A stretch of DNA of 64,000 nt from Pycnopodia helianthoides (taxonomy: Eukaryota; Echinodermata; Asteroidea; Forcipulatida; Asteriidae): positions 19,196,875 through 19,260,874 of the forward strand of contig CM063247.1 in NCBI GenBank assembly GCA_032158295.1. The letters run 5' to 3'. The translations under genes and the position numbers were made by a program. Positions 35,601 through 48,900 of this stretch are shown piece after piece (position 1 is the stretch's first letter; each line of letters starts with the position of its first letter). The notes under the pieces were generated by a model, which saw nothing but the letters and a program-made list of their open reading frames with translations, had not been told where the DNA came from and did no database searches.

Positions 35601-38064
35601 GTTGGCAAAGACTAAGATTCAATTTTCAATTCTTGTATACCGTTTTTTTTTGTACGATCATTTTCATCTCTGCTGAGTTCATCTTAAATTCTTCAGGGCT
35701 GTGTTTCTAAAATTGATGCTTTTAGGTTTTTAGACATATTTTGAAAAACGGGGCATGTAAAAGTTTCACTCAGGTCAACGTTTTGTCATAACATTAAATC
35801 TGAAAATTAGTTAACGTTTCCACCCAAGCAGAGTGTGTTTCCTGAAGAAAAAAAAAGTCATTTTTGTGACTTGCTTAGTCATCTCCATGGTCATCTACTA
35901 AAATGAAAGCAATGTTTGAAAGAAACTTCTTTTAAAAAACAAACCTTGGTAGTGGCTGTAGCACCAGACCCATGAAGCAACTGGACATTGGTCACCTGGG
36001 CAGCGACATACTTATTGTAAAACACCGGCCACGCTCCGGCCACCCGACACGTCTGAAACGACCCGTCAAATGTTCTGAGGTGTGGATCCCCGAACAGGCT
36101 GCAGCTCTTGAAGTTGCTCTCGCCGTGAAAGTCACATTTATCGTAATGCTGGACCGCCGGGGTCCGAGTCCGTAGAGGAGGGGTCGCCCCACTGGGCAGG
36201 GGAGACGCCGTGATCTCCTCCTCGGCTAAAATCTCCTCGCAATTATTGGATTCCATGAGATCGGGGATTATGGAGAGGGTGGAATGGTAGTTCAGCTCCC
36301 CACGGCATGACCTCGGAGGGATACCCATCACACATTTCTTGTAGTCGACGAGGGCCTGGCAGAATCTACGGTTTGGTGTGCGCCGGTCGTTGTCTGCAAG
36401 TCTCTGGGAATACTTTTCCGAACATTTTTTCAATTTACACTCCGAGGAAACTGTTAAAAGGAAAAGAAAAAGCCAAAATAAGGTGTCATTGCTGAACAGT
36501 TGAACATATATTAAAATGCTTTGTAAGGTGTACACAATTTTTATTTATTGCAAACCTCAAAAAAGTTAAAGAATATCTCCTTTCAGAATGTAATATCACA
36601 TCCATTGTTTTTAGAGTTACAAAAATGTTCCAATCTTCTTGTCACTCTATAAATCTTGGAGGTCTAACACCATGCTCTAATCATGGAGGAAGATTCATCC
36701 ATGCTCTTAAATCTTCTTGTCTCTCCAAAACGTCTCATGTAATAAACCCGTGTAAACCTCATCCATTAATGTTTTTGTTGTTTAAAACCACAAAGCTTGC
36801 CTTCAGGAATCATGTGCAGATTCGTTTATTCTGTTTAGACAAATCACAACTTGTGTTTGTGGACAATGTTCTGGCAAATGAGAAGGCCTTTCTTACAAAA
36901 TAATCCTCTTTGTAAAAATGAATCCTGGTATTAAGTTGATATAGAAAGTAATTTTTACATTTGAAAGTGGTTTCAGTCAAAGTTGTTGTCTGACTGTCTT
37001 TACCAATTATGCATCGTACCTTTAAGATATAAATTCAATGCAGCTGCCATGAAATGTTTGACCAAAACAACCACAAAAGTACTGACAGCTTGGATTATGT
37101 ATTTAACATGCTGGTTATATTCCAATAATTCAATACCAATTTGACATGACATGACAGTTAGTAGAATGACAAGAAGTAACTGTTTGTCTCGTTAGTGTTT
37201 GTATCATTGGCTACACATGTACAGTACGTTGACACATGCTATCAATATCATGTACCTTCTTGATATAATCCAATCTAGAAGGCTTATGAATTAATTAAAG
37301 ACAGTTTGTAAATTAAAACAACATTAAAAGGCACTGTAAAAAAAAAACAGTTCACAAAGCGAATGTTCATCATGGTGTGTGCGAGATAAGTGTAAATACA
37401 CCATGCGTACATGAACTAGTTTGCTGGCCTCACATAATGTACATGCATGGAGCACACAGTGCAGCACAGAGATACCATTTCTTCAGTTGGTACATCATTC
37501 ATGATGTCGCACGTTTCGTCAAAGATTGACAATCTTCGGAAAAGAAAGTGGAAGTGTCATACAGTACACTTGACATGGTACCGAATCAGTGATGACCAGA
37601 TCTAGCAGTCACTAGTGTTAACCAATCATAGGATTTAATTGCAATCAAGTCCAACACTACACCCCACAACAGCATATCAGTTAACACTACATTGCAATTG
37701 GGCCACTCGCGCCACAAAAGACGGCCTTCGATAAGCGCTAGCACAACACATTTTTATCGGTAAATGTAAATTGCATTCCTTGACAAAAGAGAGCCGACAG
37801 AATCGCTGATCGTTCGTCCCTGAAAAAAAAAAAACTCGGCAGTATAAATCAAAAATTCTTACCTGTGGAGATTAACATGGCGACGATGACGAGAATGTAA
37901 AGAACAACGGCCGTGGCTTGGCCAGGAGACGCGCGGTGGAAGCGCTGTCCTCTCCCCATAACCATCCATGTAGCTACCGCCTCACCCGGCTGCGACGGTC
38001 GTTCTGCTGCTGTGGTGATACTGCTCACACGGTTCACTCTGTTGGTACGAAAATAGAGTGGCAT
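28993..38064 (-). CDS. RGM: Repulsive guidance molecule (RGM), complete coding gene, 3 exons (gene-level entry)
   Basis: RGM proteins are GPI-anchored cell-surface proteins that bind neogenin and BMP ligands; vertebrates have RGMA, RGMB and hemojuvelin, and invertebrate deuterostomes usually have one. The coding exons are 38064-37863, 36450-35945 and 29694-28993, which join in phase to 469 residues, near the 450 of human RGMA. In order they encode a hydrophobic signal segment (about 51-67) and an N-RGM cysteine-rich domain starting at Cys72. Next come the FGDPHLRTF site with the autocatalytic Asp189-Pro190 bond, a partial vWD core, CVFDLLTTSDDNFT near the end, and a hydrophobic GPI tail. Three N-glycosylation sites (NFT, NAS, NRT) lie in the last exon. 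No RGD is present. Introns are 1.4 kb and 6.25 kb. Orthology to the family is clear; assignment to a vertebrate subtype is not meaningful. Confidence 0.96.
32940..33150 (-). repeat. Repeat with GGACACCC motifs, copy 2
   Basis: This is the reverse complement of the element at 17265-17410. Shared words include GGGTGTCC, TGACAGATAAAACAG and AAAACAGGGTG, as well as CTCTGGCTAAC at the right edge. It lies in RGM intron 2. Confidence 0.7.
33357..33698. mobile_element. Palindromic MITE family C, copy 3 (complete)
   Basis: It starts TTAAAGGTATTGTACACTTT and ends AATAGTGTACAGGGCCTTTA. Its left 270 bp are close to 21135-21410 (GTAACAGCTCAAAATCAGTG). The centre reads AATTATCGCGCGCGATAATT, a perfect 20-bp palindrome. 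Confidence 0.92.
35945..36450 (-). CDS. RGM: RGM coding exon 2 (N-RGM domain and GDPH site, residues 68-236)
   Basis: The acceptor TTTTAACAG follows a pyrimidine tract and the donor is ACCAAG|GTTTGT. The start VSSECKLKKCSEKY matches the CKILKCNSEFW region of human RGMA. FCQALVDYKKC, CRGELNYHSTL and IIPDLMESNNC follow the FCAALRSYALC, CRGDLAYHSAV and IEDLMSQHNC order. The FGDPHLRTFDGSFQTCRVAG stretch carries the Asp-Pro cleavage bond. The exon ends in QVTNVQLLHGSGATATTK. A linker of about 30 residues (139-168) is unlike vertebrate forms. Confidence 0.97.
36451..37862. other. RGM intron 1 (1.4 kb)
   Basis: No exon or repeat family is recognised. It is AT-rich, with a short A-run near 37338. 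Confidence 0.75.
37863..38064 (-). CDS. RGM: RGM coding exon 1 (signal segment, residues 1-67)
   Basis: The ATG at 38064-38062 is the first in-frame Met; a TGA lies nine bases upstream. The exon has a 50-residue polar leader with WMVMGRGQR, which resembles the MGMGRGAGR of human RGMA, followed by TAVVLYILVIVAMLIST, a signal or signal-anchor core. An internal Met (residue 34 or 36) could give a shorter, more usual signal peptide. The donor is CCACAG|GTAAGA. The 5' UTR extent is unknown. Confidence 0.9.
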
Positions 38065-38700
38065 AGTCACACATCAATCATGCTGTCACGCCAGGCGGCG
38101 AGCTGTACAGAGCTCGGCCCGGGTAGCACAGTTAACATGGTGTCTTGGCCTTGGCCTTCCGAAACCCCAATTTTCACGACTGAATAGAAGAGTATATTGC
38201 CGCCGAGGGCCCGGCGACAAATATTATACCGTCTGCTCACAAGTTAGGGATCGGGTGGAAAAAACGCGACTTTAAATCCGGTTTTTCCTGGGCGCGGCAG
38301 AGAAGAGAGAGGGGGTACACATCAGAGCGTGTGAGTGAAAAAAACTGAGGGAGTTTTCTTACAGCGTGTTTGCTCTCTGACTAGTGACTGAGCGCTCTAC
38401 GCTCTCAACACACTCGGGGCCTCTCGCCAGCTGTCACACCTAATAGAAAATAAACACCGTACGGTATGTGCTTCTCGCTTATTGGACCTCCACTCGCTGA
38501 TGATGCCAGCAGCACGCACAAAACAACCAACTTGTTAAGCGTTAAGCTCCCGATTCCAAGTGCACTCTATTCTCTGAGCGGCTAGCGTATTCTCAGCGGA
38601 TCAGCGCCGGTGAATGAGGAATCAGGAGCATTTGTCCCGGTAAATTGTGCAAATTTCCAGCTCAATGCTTCATTCTACGGCTGAATGGTGACTTGTGAAC
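38065..38700 (-). promoter_or_regulatory. Probable RGM 5' UTR and promoter area
   Basis: This stretch immediately upstream of the ATG is CpG-richer than its surroundings (for example CGCCAGGCGGCGAGC near 38090 and GGGCGCGGCAG near 38290). No convincing TATA box or initiator could be fixed. The call rests on position and base composition. Confidence 0.4.
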
Positions 38701-41700
38701 GTCCGTCCTGGCTGAACCATGGGTACTTTGGTGCAGAGCCCATGGGCTTGCCTCGTAGATAACAAAGCCTCCCGTGGTCGTTATCGATCGCTGGGACCAC
38801 CCCTTTTGACACAACATGAACAGTATGATCCAATAATCACAAGATCTTTTGCCTGATGAAGGTTATGTCAAGATACTTTACATGTACATGTACTTTCTTA
38901 TGGATCACGTTGTAGTTCTTCTGTGCTGGTGTACAATGCACAATCAACACCCCAATAGAGACTACATGTAACCATGGTGAACTTTTTTTACCACACCATG
39001 GTTACATTTAAAACCACAATGTACCCAATATAACTCAATTAAGCTGGAATATTGTTCCTCTTCAAAATAAAAAATGGATACCCAAACCATGTTATTCATG
39101 ACCGTGAAAAGTACTTCAGATAATTTACATTTACTCAGAAAAAAAAAAAAAATTTGAACATAGTGCCAATGCTCTCAGCGTGGCCATTTCCATCCGAGAA
39201 CAAGGTTGTCAAGTTTCAAGACCGTCCCCAGAGTGTTGAAAACCCACAGCATAGCAGTAGAGCACCTTTAAACCTGAGTGATATGGGTGATGCTAGCCAA
39301 CTGCGCAAGTCACGTCGATGTCCCCTGCGTGCCCGAACGCGCTATGCATGCGAGAACTCATCAATTCTTTCTCAATGAGTGATTAACAGCATTATTACTC
39401 GATTGTTGGCAAACAAAAATGAGTCTTTTGTTAAAAATTTCAAAAGGAAAAACAATTATTATATTGTTAAATTCACAATATATCACCATTAATGTTTATA
39501 GTTATTCATCAGAATGGAAAAGTAGTTTTTACCACACAAAAATGGTGAGGGCCATTGCTGACAAAAGGGTCTTAAACTAGGATAAAAAAGGAGCAATGTT
39601 GAAATAATTACATGTCCACCTTTCAGCAACTCCTGGAGTCAGATTTCAAAGAGCTTTTGGTAACAGTCTCCTATAGTATAGTCCATAGACTAAGTGTTAC
39701 AGAAGTAGATCAGGGTTTCTTTTCAAGACAGATAAAGGGCCGAATTCAGATGAAAGTCTGAAATTTCTCAACTCTGTTCCTGATCACAATGAGGTCATCT
39801 AGTGTCCTCTTGAAGCGGACATGTTAATTTGGTCATACCCATCAGAGGATGGAATGAATCTTTCACCTGAATTGAATTGTATATTTCCCTAGCTAATTAC
39901 AGCCCCAACAAAGTATAATCAAGCTGACATTGTGGACAATGTTTTTACATGAAAGGAGGTCCATGCACATGTAAACCGATCTACGAACCGCAACTAAAAA
40001 GCTTTGCCTGTGTCAATTTGAAGAGAAAATCCAAGAGATTTCCGAGAACCGCCTACGTCACTTTACACAGTCACCACAATCCTTTTGTTTATTCTGAAGT
40101 TCTACCACCGCAATATTTGTTTATTGGGGCGCACGGGTCCCAAGTTGCGGCCAGAGTAATTAGCAGCATTTTTCGAAATATGGTGTTAAATTGAACGTTC
40201 ATTTGGCTTCCGGGAAGTCTTAACTTGAAGTAGCAGACGAGCAAACCAGAGGCTCGACCGTCGATAATGACGGTGTCACCTTCAGTCTACCCCCACCTCC
40301 CCCCAAGTGTAGATTGATCATTCTAAACCAACCCTTCAAAAGTGAGGAATAATACGTCCATTCCAAACGCTAAACCAGAGCACAGAATTTGTAATAATCT
40401 TCACAAAAATGTGTTTAGTTTTAATCTAGAGGCTCAGTGATTATAAACGTTATTCAAATATTCCTACAGATAAATATTTCCGTTCGAAGTGAAGTAAAAT
40501 GCGAGAAGAAGAGAAAAATGGAAGGCCATCAAATCGCCATTGTTTACGTTTTATTGTAGCAGTCGAACAGACCGTATACATGCAACGTCCAGCACACAAA
40601 CCGTTTGTAGTTACCCTTTCGAATTCCAAGTGTAGCAAGACGCCACAACAAATGGAATTGCAATTGTCTCTGTAGTGGTATAAGCAAACCAGAACATGTT
40701 ATTCAAATCGGGTTATTAGCACATCATTAGCAGTGCTTGGAAACCCATTAGCGCTGCTGTGCGGTAGAAAAAAAAACTTTACAAGGTTGTCCAGGTCGGT
40801 CAACTCACCCCCTCCCCTCCAAATAGAATGTTATAAATGATTATTTCTGGGATTTCTGGGCTGGTGTGAGTATGGTGATCACCCCAGTTGGTAGACTATT
40901 GACATGGGGCTGTAACGCCCCTCAATACACTTGGGATATGAGCTGAGGATATTGCACAACCAGATGTACAACTATTAATGTATAAAACACATTTCCTAAC
41001 ATGTTTTTGTTTATTTTGATTTGAATATACAGTCATATTGACCTTCTTCAACTTGTTGTTGTTCAGGCAGCTGTTTGATAAACACCAATAAACAAATGAA
41101 AGAGTAAACAAAGTATTAACAAAAACACAAAAGGAAAAATCACAACAAACTGCACTTGTTTGTTTTTGCTCGAGTACTATCAGTCAAAAAATAATATCTT
41201 CGAAAAATGTCTGACCTCGCTACTTCCAATTAATATAAAGACCACGATTGTTGTTGTGCATTGCGTAAAGACAACACATCACCATCGTCGAGTTTTCGCC
41301 ATCTTTGTCACGTTTACCTTCCAGCCTCGGTATGGTTACACGTTGTGATTGGCGAAGTATCATGTTACGTCACTGTCCATGGTAATGGTATGAACAAACA
41401 AAATTGCAAATGTTTGTATTTATTTGTATTGACTAATTAAGCATCTTGCTTCCAGGACGTATGGAGGAAAGCACGTGATGTTTACGGGTTAAGGGTAACT
41501 ATTCATTGAGAAGCTAATGTGTTCATCTCAACATGAGTGACTGTCCATCTTTGATCCAGAGGTGAAAAGAAGGAAGAGACAGGAGGGGTATACACACACA
41601 AAAAAAGGGTCTTGTCAATCACAAATTCATAATGGTGGTAATCAATCAATCTTTGATTGACAAAGTCAAGGAGCGAAGCCCACTGCGTTCCACACCGGGG

Positions 41701-42603
41701 AGCACGGCACCAAGGACCCCGTATCGAGGCTCCAACGATTGGAACTGGTGTACAACTTCTACCATTGGAATTCAAAAGAGCGGTGACGTAACGGCACAGC
41801 TTGCGCTCTGGATTGTTGGTTCCGAAAAGCCAGACGAAGCCCTGCTGGCTTGCCGAGTTTAATTGCTGTAAGTCCAGTTGCATAATTGAATAAACAATAT
41901 GAGTTTCTTTTATAGCAGGTTCGTTGACCCCAATAATGCGTGATACACGACGTTTTGTTGTTTTATCAAAACTACAAGTCCATGGCCTATGAATGGAGTC
42001 AAATTCGGCTCATAAAGGGAGACACTAGTGCATACTCTTACATGACATGGGCAAATCCTGACCCACTCGCAACTTTTCAATCACTCTGGATTTCTTAGGT
42101 CCGGTAGAATATTTCTTAACAAAATAAACCTTCCTTATATCGTGTACTCCTTGTTTCTCTTCCCTCCGAATAATTGTAACCAAGGAGCTTCCTCATGACG
42201 TCATCAAACCGATTCCGTAATGACAAAATAGTCTGACCCCCTTTGATATAATACATTCAGCCCCACGATTACGTTTGCACAACTTGGGAACACGACAACG
42301 TGGTAGGCAGGTCACATGGTCAGAAGGTCCATGAAAAATATCACACGCAACAAAATTCGCATCAATAAAAATAAATAAACAACAACAAATTAAAAAAATG
42401 AAAAGAGAAAAAACTACCCAAAGACTAAAAGAGCGAGACAAAAACGTAGAGAACTTTGGCATAATATGTCATCTCTATTTATAAATCAATAACAGAAGTG
42501 AGCTGATAGTAATTTTTTAAAGGAAATTACATACTTTTGACCGCATTCGGAAAATGAGTCCAGCATGCAAATATCATCAGTAAGATGCATTAACTAGCCA
42601 ACT
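38701..42603. other. Gene-free DNA upstream of RGM
   Basis: Only short chance frames occur. There are A-runs near 39140 and an ACACACAAAA patch near 41595. Nothing coding or repeated was recognised. Confidence 0.6.
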
Positions 42604-42973
42604 TAAAGGCAGTGGATACTTTTGGTAACTACTCAAGAAATACATTACCATAAAAACTTACTTGGTAAAGAGCACCTGAGAGCTGCTGATAGTATAAAAC
42701 ATTGTGAGAAATGACTCCCTCTGAAGTAGAGTAGTTTTTGAGAAAGAGGTATAGACTCACTAAAATATTTGAACCTAGGCTTCAAGCATGAAGCCTTTCT
42801 GAGGCATTTGAAAGCACACAATTCTATGCAACAATTGTGGGTTTTTTTCATTCATGCTCTTGCAACTTCGATGACCAATTGAGCCCAAATGTTTACAGGT
42901 TTCTTAATATATGCATATGTTGGGATACACCAGAATACTAGTCTCTGACAGTTACCAAAAGCATATCCTGCCT
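42604..42973. mobile_element. Palindromic MITE family E, copy 2 (inverted)
   Basis: It starts TTAAAGGCAGTGGATACTTT and is the reverse complement of 19646-20029 with modest divergence. Shared words are TAGTATAAAACATTGTGAGA and GAGAGCTGCTGATAG. The right end (CAAAAGCATATCCTGCCT) has lost the exact CCTTTAA terminus. Confidence 0.88.
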
Positions 42974-45900
42974 GCATAACCGAACATGTCTGTCTATTAA
43001 AGGGCATGCAACTGTAACTTCACGAAAAAAAGAGGAAATTACAAAATTTCAATGATTTGTACAGTATTTTTCGATTTTGAATGGTAAAACTGAGAATAAA
43101 AAGAGGAAATCAGCTGATCCGAGGAAAAGTTGCATGCCCGAGTATTAAGGTACTTTCAAGTATAGCACTGCCCGATCTTCACCGAAATAAATGTTTGTGG
43201 AGATCTTTTTCTCTCTGAACGAACTTGGACGGATGATACTGTTTCAAAAGGAAAAAACACACAAAACCTCGTACAAAATACATGTAACCTTCAAAAATTG
43301 TTTGTAGATGGCCGGAGTAACGTGAGATAAAGTCGAGACCCTGACAATAATTCATTTTTTAGTTGATAACTATCTACCGTTTCTAATTGGCCCAAATCTG
43401 ATGACCAAGATCTTTATATCACAGTTTTTGTGTTCAGTCACAAATATGGAATTTTATGGCGGCCGAATGGCACAGGCTAAAAAACATATAAATAATAATA
43501 ATGTCTCATAAAAATAACTGACATTCATAATTATGAAAACGCTCTTTTATAATGGAGAGGGAACTAGACATTTTTACTTCACTGAAAAACATTTTCACTT
43601 ATCGATGTTGGCCTATAACTTATATTATAACTCAAATGAGATTCAAGTTGTAACTTATTTTCAAGAAAACAAAAAATGGTCAATGCTGCGCCATATGGTG
43701 AAAGCATACGTTATATTTAGTGTTGAATCCAGATCGCTCTGGACCAATTTAGACCTAAAATCGGATTATAAAAATCTGCACCGGAGCTGCCCAACATGAG
43801 CGCTCCACATGAAACCGTCACAGCTTCTCCTGAGGCCCAATGGAAATGCGTCATTGCCAGATTCGGGGCTCTTCTCATTCCAGGGTGGGCACTTCGTTAT
43901 CGTTCACATTAGAAGAACCGCGTCAGGGAAATTCTCCTCCCTTCCCCTACGGATATTCAAGAGTGCAAAGCGCAAGTCACAATCGACGGCATCGCATCTC
44001 AAATAAAACTCTCTTCATTTAATAGACGCGATATTTCAAAGAATTTAATTGTGAAGTGAAGGCAAACTTGGAGTGTTGTTCAGCGACTACGTCAGAGCAT
44101 CTGTAGGAATACGTGCGTGGTTTCCTGCATATCATTGGTATATAAATTATCCGATGGAACATACCCAAGGCTATATACTCTCTCCCCGTGAGCTAATCCG
44201 TTTATGCGTGCATTAATATCATTTCATTAGTTTGGTCGTATTGGTGACAGTGCGGGTATTTGGAAAATCACACCGTCATACAAAAATGGAGGAACACAAT
44301 AATAGAGTAGTACTAGTCGTTTCAGCGTATGGACCCCCCGTAAAGACGGAGAGGCACCTAGGCAAAATTAAGTGAACGACATTGATAACTTCTCTCCAGA
44401 GATGTGTATAGTGATACATTATACCAAAAGATGGGCTCAAAACTATAAATGAAACACTAAAACATGTACCGGTACGTAGCATCGTATATGTTGGGCAGTG
44501 GGGATCAATATTATTGCAAGTCTCTTTTTAGTTACACACTTCTCAGCAGGGCATTTGATGCTGAAGTGAATTAGTTTATGGCCTCGACGCAATTTTTTTA
44601 ACAGACTCTTAAAAAATGTATACCGGCACTGATGATGTATTTTGCATCGGCTTTGAATACATGAGCTAAGGTTGGCTTTACGACACGGACATTTTGTTAC
44701 AATTATTACTTAGCTACTGTGTAATACTTGCCTATTGCTGCATGTGTGCCTTTGATATTAGTTGCATGGCATATGCTGTGGCATATGGATAAGGTCATAC
44801 AAGCCAAATACACTGTGTTTGTCTTTGAAGGTTGGGATAAGAAAAAAAGCCCCCACCCCCCTCCGGCCCTCAACACCGAGACAAACTGAAGCAACCCGAT
44901 CTACGGTGCCTACCTCCTCCCTGAACACATCGAGGGAACAGCACATGGGAACACAAACCCACGGCCGACGGCCACGGGGTAGTACTAGTAGTATAGTAGA
45001 CCAACAAAACATCTTGGAAATTTCAATCATGAACTCACGACGCTCACCTGGGAGTTGAACCCAAACAAAATTGCTCAGCATTATTTAAAGGAAATCATTA
45101 GTGTTGGGGCCAATGGCACCAGTGTAGCCACTGAAACGAATCGGCCAGAGAAAAAGTGTTGAAATAGGAATATATTATTATTGCGTACTGAATATTATGG
45201 GATATTAGTTCAGTGGATTCCTTTGAAATACGACCGGGGTAATAACATACTGCACGAAATTTCAGCCACACTGTTTGGATGTTTTGCATAGATGCACCAA
45301 TGTTGTGACATCATCATTGTTATCAATGACGTATATCGCATAGAGTATCAACATTTATCTGAACAAATCAACGAAGTAATTCAGACCATGTTCATCAGAC
45401 GGTCCTTTAAAACCTCAAATCAAGTTGGGGTGAACGACACGCGTGGCCACATCATGGGAGTTGAGCCAAGCCCCCGACACACATCGGCGACGGTGTTGGG
45501 TCGTGTTACGAGCAGTTGGCTCTGCAGGCGATAGGGGTCGCGGTGTGGGTGCACGGCTTGTGTCCTTGCGCCTGTTTCGCGCCACACGCTGCACAAAACA
45601 ACATTTTTTAAACAAACCCTTTCACGGCGGCTGTCATATTTTAGAGAATTCAAAATGTCTTGCCTTAACACTGTTTGTCAAGCGATTCGGGGTGTGGTAG
45701 TTTGTATGCACCGGAACACAATACTATTGCTTGAGAGTTTACCCAAGAATGTACAACCGAGAATTATGGGTTTTATAGAGTCTCTACCTGTCCTCCATAG
45801 CTCCATGATAACTATAATAAGTAGTTTCAAAGTTATTCAATAAACAATCATAATCCACCCAGACCAAAAGCAGCCCCGAATTACTTTTGTGCTCAATGCC

Positions 45901-48900
45901 TCAACCATAGAGCAAGCCCATGGGAGCTCTACAACCGCATACCACTGAAATGAGTTGCTGCTCTTTCCTATTAATTATACGAGGTCTCTATCACAACGGC
46001 AATACAAGACACCAGCAAGTGACCATCCATACAGCAAAGACTAGTGTATATTGTGGCTGTGTTTTAATATCTGTTGGTGTTAGTTCACGCTATCATTGGT
46101 TCAAGCAAAGCCTCTTGTAAGCATTGTTGACGGTGTTGAGCAAACACCAACGATAACGCCTTGGGAAGATAGCAACACATCTACTGGGTGCGAACATTTA
46201 GATGTAATGGAAATGCACGTGCACACGTAAAACACTCCGATAACGCATTCAGGCCACGATAAGAAAAACACCTTTAATCGCTGTTGCATTACCGGTAGGT
46301 GTACTGAACTGCCCTCGAAACAATGCACTTTAGTAACTTGGACCTTTGAAATTCACCACAGTGCAAAGTAAATATAACTTCTTCGTCTGGTGTAAATTGT
46401 GCACTTTGGTCCAAATATGGCATGAATAGCTTCCTTTGTTTTGGAGCTTTAAAAAAAATACGGTCGTTGCAGTACGTCCATTTTGTCATCCTGTGTGGTT
46501 TCCATTATATTATGAAAATATGGTCGACTTGGGGAACACACAAAAGTGAAACACAACAATGACGAAGCCTGAGGGACACGAGTAGGTTTAACCATAGAGC
46601 AAGAGTTTAAACCACACACCTGCGTACAGGGTTTGGAACAGGGTCCGTTGTTTCACGGTCACACTGATTTAATCAGAGATTTCGTTGGCATCATAACACT
46701 ATCGCTCCAAGCGCAGTGGTATAATCATGGAGCAGTCTAGTTAATTGCTCCATGGTATAAGTCAGTTTATAACACAAGAAACCACGGGTGCCCGGTATAA
46801 ACTGCCCACGATGTACGCATTATTTATACCACGCACAAAGTACAATGAACGGTACCAATTTTATTACATTTTCCTATAATGTAATGGCTGGAGCTTGTTT
46901 AAATAAATTTGACGCAACCAGATATTGACCGAAAAGATGAGGGAACGCAGAAAAACAACTATGCCAATAAACAGCGTTGCGACAGGTATACTTGCCCGTA
47001 AGAAAGTACATTCACTTTTAGCTCGCGGCCAACAGCGGTGGAGGAGAGTGAGAGAGAGAGAGAGCCGAGTGCCCCCCGTCCCATCGTGACGATGATTCAC
47101 CCCGTGAGTGTCGAAACTGGATTGGTTCATGGCGTGGTCACGGGGGTTAATAACGAGTCGACACAACAAGCCCGTGCGAAGAAAAAAAAAAAACAGACAT
47201 TGTTTGTCAAAAGAGTTTGGCTCATTTGTCAGAGCAGCATCGCTATTTATCATTCCCTACTAGCGTGTGTGAACATCAATAGCCAAAAGTGATCTCTGAC
47301 GTAACTTTATGACCCCGGAAATTACAAAAAATAACCCCACTAAGGACACCGAGAGAAAGTGGTTGAAAAGTGCACGAAAATCAACTGTGATAATATAACA
47401 AATAAAACAAATGTACATAGTATACACATTATAATGGTTGTTATAGAAGCCTTACATATTAAACCCTAGCGAGCCTTCTTCATTGTAACGAACACAAGAA
47501 AACGTCCCTCTTAAATTTCCTCGAGGAGAAAACCTTTTCTCAACTATTATCATCATTTTTGTGCTGTAAATATCAAAACAAATTTGACAAGACAATAGTC
47601 TCGCCCACACACCACATCTTCCTGGGCCTGCGATAAAATCACGCGCAAACGACAATCTTTTCCCCGCCATTTCGTGACTGCATCATTTAAATCAATGTGG
47701 TTTAGCGAGGTGGATCAAGTTGTCAGCACATGGGCAGAAGAGAATGGTTTACAGGCTCTCCGGTCGTGACATGGAGTTCAAGTGTTGTGACGGGCGATGA
47801 TAACTACTACGGCAGTGAAACGAAACAGCAATTGTGCGAGGCTGTCCGTAGCCTTGATTCAAGGCAGTCTGCGCTGCAACCTATATGTTATGCTGTAACC
47901 GGGAGCGCCTTGAACTAAAGGCTAGACTGTCCGTTGATGCAAACGGGTATCGGTGATTACTTACCATTCAATAGTCGGGTTTGGCAATGTTTTCACAAAA
48001 CCACGCATATATCGAAGGCAATGTGTGATTCCACTTTCATTTTATGTTGGTACTTGGCTATATAATTATGTCCAGTCTATAAATTAGCTATAAATAAGAC
48101 CAGAGATTGCATTGTTAAAACTAGCACCTGTCCCTTAGTCTATCGTCTAACTAACTGTGAAGTTTTATGGTCAAGAATCGCATACAAGTCTACAGCACAA
48201 CAAACCCTTTCAGCTCTCAATCAATACCCATAGAATTGTTCGTCAGACGGTACTGTGAAATCAAGTGATGCATCCTTTCCTAATGCACAAAATAAGAAGC
48301 CAACACATTTCACAAATTCCTAAACACGACCAACGTGTATTTTAATACACGAATAGCCCTGCGCTCAGCCCGGGTGCAATCCATGGTTACAGCACGGAAG
48401 GCACGTCCAGGGGTCAGATGTTATGTTGTTATAACCGTTACAGCATGTTATGTACAAACTCCTATATAAAAGGGTGATTGATTGAATGTTATTATGTGGT
48501 CGTATAGCCCTTGTAGGCACAGCACCACTGATGCACAGTGTTCACAACAACGATAATGTTGAAATGGTTGATTAACAACGCGATTTGCATTGGCTATATA
48601 TGTTAGGTTTCCTAATTACTGTGGCTGTTTAGTCGACTACAAAGGGGGTGAATGGACGAGAGGCATCATGGAGTCTAACCGATGGCAGTTCAGTACTACT
48701 ACAGAGGGCGACAAACTGGAACACTATATGTATAGAAAGAAATCAATAAGCTTTCATGTCATTTGCCCTTCATAAACTCATAACAAGTGAGCCTATTAAA
48801 AAATTATACGAGGTGAAGGATTATCATCAACTGCTTGTTCCATTTGTGATACGAAGCGCCCTCTCTGGATGCGAACATTGTCAAGCAATGAAATATTTGG

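Larger units (their letters stand above)
29695..35944. other. RGM intron 2 (6.25 kb)
   Basis: No exon was found inside. It contains the GGACACCC repeat at 32940-33150, a full family C MITE at 33357-33698, T-runs near 30065 and 30680, and otherwise single-copy-looking DNA. The stretch 31800-32110 is rich in TALE/homeodomain-like words and is a candidate enhancer only on motif grounds. Confidence 0.7.

Noticed and set aside
39154..39378. 74-codon plus-strand frame with a polar, protein-like look
   Set aside because: No similarity was recognised, it begins after an A-run, and there are no supporting neighbouring exons.
42645..42851. Frame similar to one at 19806-20003
   Set aside because: Both are chance frames inside the two copies of palindromic MITE family E, not a gene family.
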